DNA of 64,000 nucleotides from the NCBI GenBank assembly GCA_937989585.1, contig CALKRW010000066.1:1-64000 (forward strand), given 5' to 3'. Position 1 is the first letter of the stretch. Each line of letters starts with the position of its first letter. The notes below the pieces were generated by a model. It searched no databases, had not been told where the DNA came from, and worked only from the letters and a program-made list of their open reading frames with translations. Source of the DNA: an uncultured Porphyromonadaceae bacterium. Lineage in GTDB: Bacteria > Bacteroidota > Bacteroidia > Bacteroidales > Muribaculaceae. The translations under genes were made by a program, and so were the position numbers. Below are positions 60,387-64,000 of the stretch, in pieces.

Positions 60387-61757
60387 TCAGGGAAGTTGGC
60401 TTAGCAGAAAACGCTCGAGAGCCTCGCGTAAGGCTGCGCGTGAGCAATAGAACGAGTTTGCCATTATGACGACGACATGCGTGGGCTTCGAGTTTTCTGA
60501 ATCCAGAACATATCCGGCGAAACACTGAACTCCGTTCATGGAGCCTGTCTTGAAGGCTAGCCGGCCGGCAAGCCGGTTGGCCTTGCAGAAATTCTTCATG
60601 GTCCCGTCCTTGCCCGAGATCGGGAAATATGAAATGTATCTCTCAGCCATGGGACTCTTGTACATCCATTCGAGTACGCCGCCAAGAAACTCGGGTGAAA
60701 AGCGGTCGTTGCGTGATAGGCCGCTTCCGTCGCATAGTGTTATGGGCTCGGTGTCGAATCCGCGTTTGTTCCACAGGTCGATTTCTGCCTCAAGCGCATC
60801 CTCGCGCGATTTGCCCGGCCGGATTGCACGGAGCATACCTTCTGCGAACATGTTGTCGCTTCGCACCATCAGGCTGCGTAGCATTTCGTCAAGCGACGGA
60901 GAGGTATGGGTGTACAGCACGATGTCCTTGCCGCGGCTGGATTTTGTTTTTTTAGCAGGGGTATACTTTATGCCGTATTTGTCAAGAGCCTCCTTGAGTT
61001 CGTGTACCATACTCTCGGCGGGATTGTTCATCGTCGTGACAACCGACCATTTATTATTGGCCAGTGTCTTGCGCGGGGCGTAGACGTGTAGGGTGGACGA
61101 ACCCATCCCGCGTTTGAGGTCCACTGACTTGCTCCTGTGCTTGATGATCTTGAGGTCCGGGACATGAGGCTTCGACTTGCCGGAGGCCGGATAGAGCAGG
61201 AATGTGTTGTCCTTCCAGTTCAGTCCGTAGAATCCTGCGCCGTAGTCCCAGGGGGTGTCGTCTATGCTCCATGATTCAACCTGTCCGCTGTCCGGAATGG
61301 TATCCTCGACAGTGATTGTGCCTGCGAATTCCCTGACACCTCTTTCGGCAAGGCGTCTTGCGATAGAATCGCAGAATCCGCGGTTATCCATGAAGAACTC
61401 GCTCTCGAGTGTCGGATCGCCTGTGGCATGAACAGTGAGAGTGCCTGTAAGGCGCCCCTTGGACAAACGGTAGTTATCCAGGGTCACGCGTGTCCTGAAG
61501 CGGAAGTCTGACCCGAGGAGTGACAGGGCCGTGGCGGAAGTCAGGGACTTGGTGATGGATGCGGGTATCAGAGCCTTCTTTGCATTTGATTCAAATACGA
61601 CTTTGCCGGTCTTGAGGTCCTTGATATACAGGCCAAGGGAAGCCGTGTTCTCCCCCTTGATTCCTAATATGCCTTGGCCAAGCACGGATTGTGTCGCCAA
61701 TACCAGAAGGACGAGTAGCAGTAGGGACAGTTTTGGATATTGTGCTGATTTTTTCAT
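60387..61757 (-). CDS. dacB: D-alanyl-D-alanine carboxypeptidase/endopeptidase (PBP4 family, S13)
   Basis: 456 residues with an N-terminal signal anchor/peptide (LLLLVLLVLATQSVLG). Penicillin-binding motifs are complete: Ser67-Ile-Thr-Lys70 (PASITKSL), Ser-Asp-Asn in VRSDNMFAEGML and Lys-Thr-Gly in LAFKTGSMNG. The long S13-type insertion between SxxK and SxN is present (~100-280). It trims peptidoglycan stem peptides in the periplasm. It sits 78 bases upstream of the acidic-repeat gene on the same strand. Confidence 0.95.
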   Translation of the reverse strand: MKKSAQYPKLSLLLLVLLVLATQSVLGQGILGIKGENTASLGLYIKDLKTGKVVFESNAKKALIPASITKSLTSATALSLLGSDFRFRTRVTLDNYRLSKGRLTGTLTVHATGDPTLESEFFMDNRGFCDSIARRLAERGVREFAGTITVEDTIPDSGQVESWSIDDTPWDYGAGFYGLNWKDNTFLLYPASGKSKPHVPDLKIIKHRSKSVDLKRGMGSSTLHVYAPRKTLANNKWSVVTTMNNPAESMVHELKEALDKYGIKYTPAKKTKSSRGKDIVLYTHTSPSLDEMLRSLMVRSDNMFAEGMLRAIRPGKSREDALEAEIDLWNKRGFDTEPITLCDGSGLSRNDRFSPEFLGGVLEWMYKSPMAERYISYFPISGKDGTMKNFCKANRLAGRLAFKTGSMNGVQCFAGYVLDSENSKPTHVVVIMANSFYCSRAALREALERFLLSQLP

Positions 61758-61841
61758 AATTCGTAGCGAAATTACAAAAACTTTCTTAAATTATTGTTAA
61801 CTTTACGCCACAAAACTATTGCCAGTTTTTCCCCGTCAAGC

Positions 61842-62399
61842 ATGCGTATCTTTTATTGCATTATTATATTGGCACTTATGTTGTGTTCGTGTTCGCTTTC
61901 GGATACGGGAGCGCAGGCTTATGTCGACGCCATTTCGGAAGCCATAAAAAAAACGGAACCGGATACTGCCGCTCTTAAAAAAATACGAAATGAAATTTCG
62001 GAACAACATGATTCGGAGTTGAATTCGGCCGTTTATAATTCTACCCATGATTCCACATTGAATGTCAGGGCAATGGCTCTTGTTCTGACACATGCGCCCG
62101 AAAATGTGGCGGACACTCTCCTGAAAAAGCCGACTAAGGAGTTTGCCCGTGAGATTTACAATGCATATATGATTCTTGGCGGCCGCGAGGATTATTACAA
62201 GGTAATGTCGGCAAGCCAGAGCCGCTTCGACAGCATGGAGCCTGATGCTCAGGCCGCTGTCCTGGCATCCTATCTTACTCCGGAACAGATAGCGGCCGGA
62301 ATCGAGGACACCGACAGGGATCTCACAGACGCTCTTCGCAGATTCTATGCTTCGACACCTTCGGATCTCCGGCGCTTCGAACAGACCCTCGGGGATTGA
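61842..62399 (+). CDS. Small lipoprotein of unknown function
   Basis: The ATG at 61842 is chosen because it opens a lipoprotein signal (MRIFYCIIILALMLCSCS); the longer frame from 61794 lacks any. About 185 residues, mostly helical ('AYVDAISEAIKKTEPDTAAL', 'SAVYNSTHDSTLNVRAMALV'). No family recognised. It is followed after 32 bases by the polyprenyl synthase, and the two may be co-transcribed. Confidence 0.7.
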   Translation: MRIFYCIIILALMLCSCSLSDTGAQAYVDAISEAIKKTEPDTAALKKIRNEISEQHDSELNSAVYNSTHDSTLNVRAMALVLTHAPENVADTLLKKPTKEFAREIYNAYMILGGREDYYKVMSASQSRFDSMEPDAQAAVLASYLTPEQIAAGIEDTDRDLTDALRRFYASTPSDLRRFEQTLGD

Positions 62400-62431
62400 A
62401 CCACCAGCGATAATATTGAAAACATAAAAAG

Positions 62432-63394
62432 ATGATAGACAAAGAACATATCTCATTGCTTATTCAAGACGGTATAAAGAACATTCATTATCCCGAAGAG
62501 CCGTCACGCTTGTATCAGCCAATAAAATACACTATGGCTTCCGGCGGCAAGCGTCTGCGTCCTACATTGCTTCTGAGTGTCCTCTCGGCTTTAGGCCATG
62601 ATCCTGCCGAAGGTCTTGACCAGGCTCTGGGTATTGAGATGTTTCATAATTTCACTCTTCTGCATGATGATGTAATGGATGCCGCCGAACTACGGCGCGG
62701 CCAGCCGACGGTTCATACGCGCTGGGACGTCAATACCGCCATCCTCTCGGGAGACGCGATGCTTACCATGGCGGGAATATTCATGGGACGCTGTGATTCG
62801 CGTCATATCGCAAAGGTCCTGGAACTGTTCAATAAGACTGCGATGGAAGTTTATGAAGGCCAGCAATATGACATGGATTTCGAGGTGCGCACAGATGTGA
62901 GTGTGGAGGCTTACCTTGAGATGATCCGTCTGAAGACCTCGGTCCTGCTGGCGTGTGCATGTAAGATAGGAGCGATTCTCGCAGACGCTTCCGACGTGGT
63001 ATGCGATGCTTTCTACGATTATGGCATCAAACTGGGGCTGGGATTCCAGATTCAGGATGACCGTCTGGATACTTATGGCGACCCTGTGATCTTCGGCAAG
63101 CAGATTGGCGGAGACATTATAAATGAGAAAAAAACATGGCTGTTGATATCGGCGCTCAATATGGATAAGAGCGGAGAGATGCGATCCCTGCTCGGCACCC
63201 CGCTTCCTGATACGGAGAAAGTTGAGCGAGTGCGCTCTGTCTACGACCGTCTCGGGCTGAAAGAAAAGAGCAGGGATCTTGTTGACTCTTATGCGCATGC
63301 CGCCATAAGGGCTATTGAGAATGTGCCGATGGCCGATGCCGACCGCGCCTATTTTGTAAATCTTGCTGAATCGATGACCTCGCGCTCATTCTGA
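62432..63394 (+). CDS. Polyprenyl (isoprenyl) diphosphate synthase
   Basis: 320 residues. First Asp-rich motif DDVMD (Asp79-Asp83, in LLHDDVMDAAELRRG) and second DDRLD (~215, in FQIQDDRLDTYGD). Substrate-binding 'GGKRLRPTLLL' is also present. Trans-type head-to-tail prenyl elongase; chain length cannot be read with confidence, but octa- or longer prenyl products for menaquinone are likely in this group. Its stop TGA overlaps the TatD start (TGATG). Confidence 0.92.
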   Translation: MIDKEHISLLIQDGIKNIHYPEEPSRLYQPIKYTMASGGKRLRPTLLLSVLSALGHDPAEGLDQALGIEMFHNFTLLHDDVMDAAELRRGQPTVHTRWDVNTAILSGDAMLTMAGIFMGRCDSRHIAKVLELFNKTAMEVYEGQQYDMDFEVRTDVSVEAYLEMIRLKTSVLLACACKIGAILADASDVVCDAFYDYGIKLGLGFQIQDDRLDTYGDPVIFGKQIGGDIINEKKTWLLISALNMDKSGEMRSLLGTPLPDTEKVERVRSVYDRLGLKEKSRDLVDSYAHAAIRAIENVPMADADRAYFVNLAESMTSRSF

Positions 63395-64000
63395 TGGATA
63401 CAACGTCAGCGTGTAAAACAGAACACCATCTTACAGACACCCATACTCACCTCTACCTCGAGGAGTTCGATCCGGACAGGGATGGTGCTGTAAGGCGTGC
63501 CATTGAGGCAGGTGTCACAAGAATGATTTTCCCAAATGTCGACCTGTCGACAATCGTACCCATGGAGTCGCTTGCCGCCCGCTTCCCTGAGAATATACGC
63601 GTTGCCATGGGACTGCATCCGACAGAGGTGAACGATGCGAGCGATGACGCGCTCGCAGAAATCACCGAAAGAATCAGAATGCGTCCTGCCGACTATGTCG
63701 CTGTGGGCGAAATAGGGATGGACCTGTACTGGGACAGGAGTTTCGAGTCTAAGCAGATGGACGTCCTGGAGCGGCAGCTGGCCCTGTCTGTGGAATTGGG
63801 CAAGCCGGTCATAATACATTGCCGGGAGGCCCTCGACCAGACACTGGAGGTGATGAGCGGCTTCGGTGACAGATTATGCGGCGTGTTCCATAGTTTCGGC
63901 GGAACGGCAGACGATGTCGAGCGTATATGCCGAGACTATGATTTCTATTTCGGTATCAACGGAATAGTGACTTTCAAAAACAGCGGATTGCGAAAGACTT
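63394..64000 (+). CDS. TatD family metal-dependent hydrolase (3'-truncated by window edge)
   Basis: The ATG at 63394 overlaps the prenyl synthase stop. 202 codons are visible before the window ends. TatD motifs: metal ligands DTHTHL near residue 16, 'AVGEIGMDLYWDR' and 'KPVIIHCREA', plus 'GVFHSFGGTADDV'. TatD proteins are 3'-5' DNases or related phosphoesterases acting on DNA, involved in nucleic-acid breakdown. Overlap with the prenyl synthase suggests co-transcription. The C-terminal fourth lies outside the window. Confidence 0.92.
   Translation, partial: MDTTSACKTEHHLTDTHTHLYLEEFDPDRDGAVRRAIEAGVTRMIFPNVDLSTIVPMESLAARFPENIRVAMGLHPTEVNDASDDALAEITERIRMRPADYVAVGEIGMDLYWDRSFESKQMDVLERQLALSVELGKPVIIHCREALDQTLEVMSGFGDRLCGVFHSFGGTADDVERICRDYDFYFGINGIVTFKNSGLRKT

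Noticed and set aside
61836..62456. Minus-strand frame of 206 codons
   Set aside because: It lies opposite the lipoprotein gene at 61842, which has a proper lipobox; the minus frame has none.

Overview
The window looks like a chromosomal segment of a Bacteroidales bacterium, most likely family Muribaculaceae. This is an inference from a SusC/SusD pair, GLPGLI and TonB-receptor pairs, a PPi-dependent phosphofructokinase, Bacteroidetes promoters (TTTG about 20 bases before TAnnTTTG), and many secreted proteins ending in the tail 'NLQGVKV...GLYIKRQG'. Base composition is near 50% GC except for an AT-rich block at the left edge.

Layout. 1-5681: AT-rich, probably acquired operon with a decapitated DUF4384-type protein (cut by an apparent insertion-sequence end), a caspase-like peptidase with Sel1/TPR-like repeats, a YkuD L,D-transpeptidase, a transglutaminase-like protein and a two-TM protein. 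5761-10862: an unusual Crp/Fnr regulator flanked by two palindromes with the same core, then GLPGLI / TonB receptor / GLPGLI. 10875-16074: four-gene redox operon (flavodoxin, cupin-ABM-CMD fusion, aldo/keto reductase, DUF362) divergent from an AraC regulator. 16155-24710: M16 peptidase, DUF3298 lipoprotein, GH3-serine hydrolase fusion and 5'-nucleotidase. 25004-30368: DUF6056 membrane protein, CotH protein, a thioredoxin/VKOR/small-peptide cassette and tRNA-Glu. 30471-44154: mostly housekeeping (Rel-family synthetase with a degenerate HD domain, YihA, CPBP protease, TrmN6, PFP, secreted endonuclease, LysE, CBM9-like protein, RlmH, NadC, CorA). 44230-55563: a tandemly duplicated secreted-protein cassette, then a polysaccharide-utilization-type operon (SusC, SusD, DUF5123-like lipoprotein) and an esterase. 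55835-57783: tRNA-Gln and a small accessory patch with an orphan promoter and a toxin-antitoxin-like gene pair. 57807-64000: coiled-coil lipoprotein, RsmI, acidic repeat protein, DacB, a lipoprotein, polyprenyl synthase and the 5' part of a TatD hydrolase that runs off the window.

The best candidates for undescribed biology are the caspase/L,D-transpeptidase/transglutaminase envelope operon at the left edge and the thioredoxin-VKOR-small peptide cassette at 28549-30138. Functions are assigned by reading motifs by eye; no database search was run.
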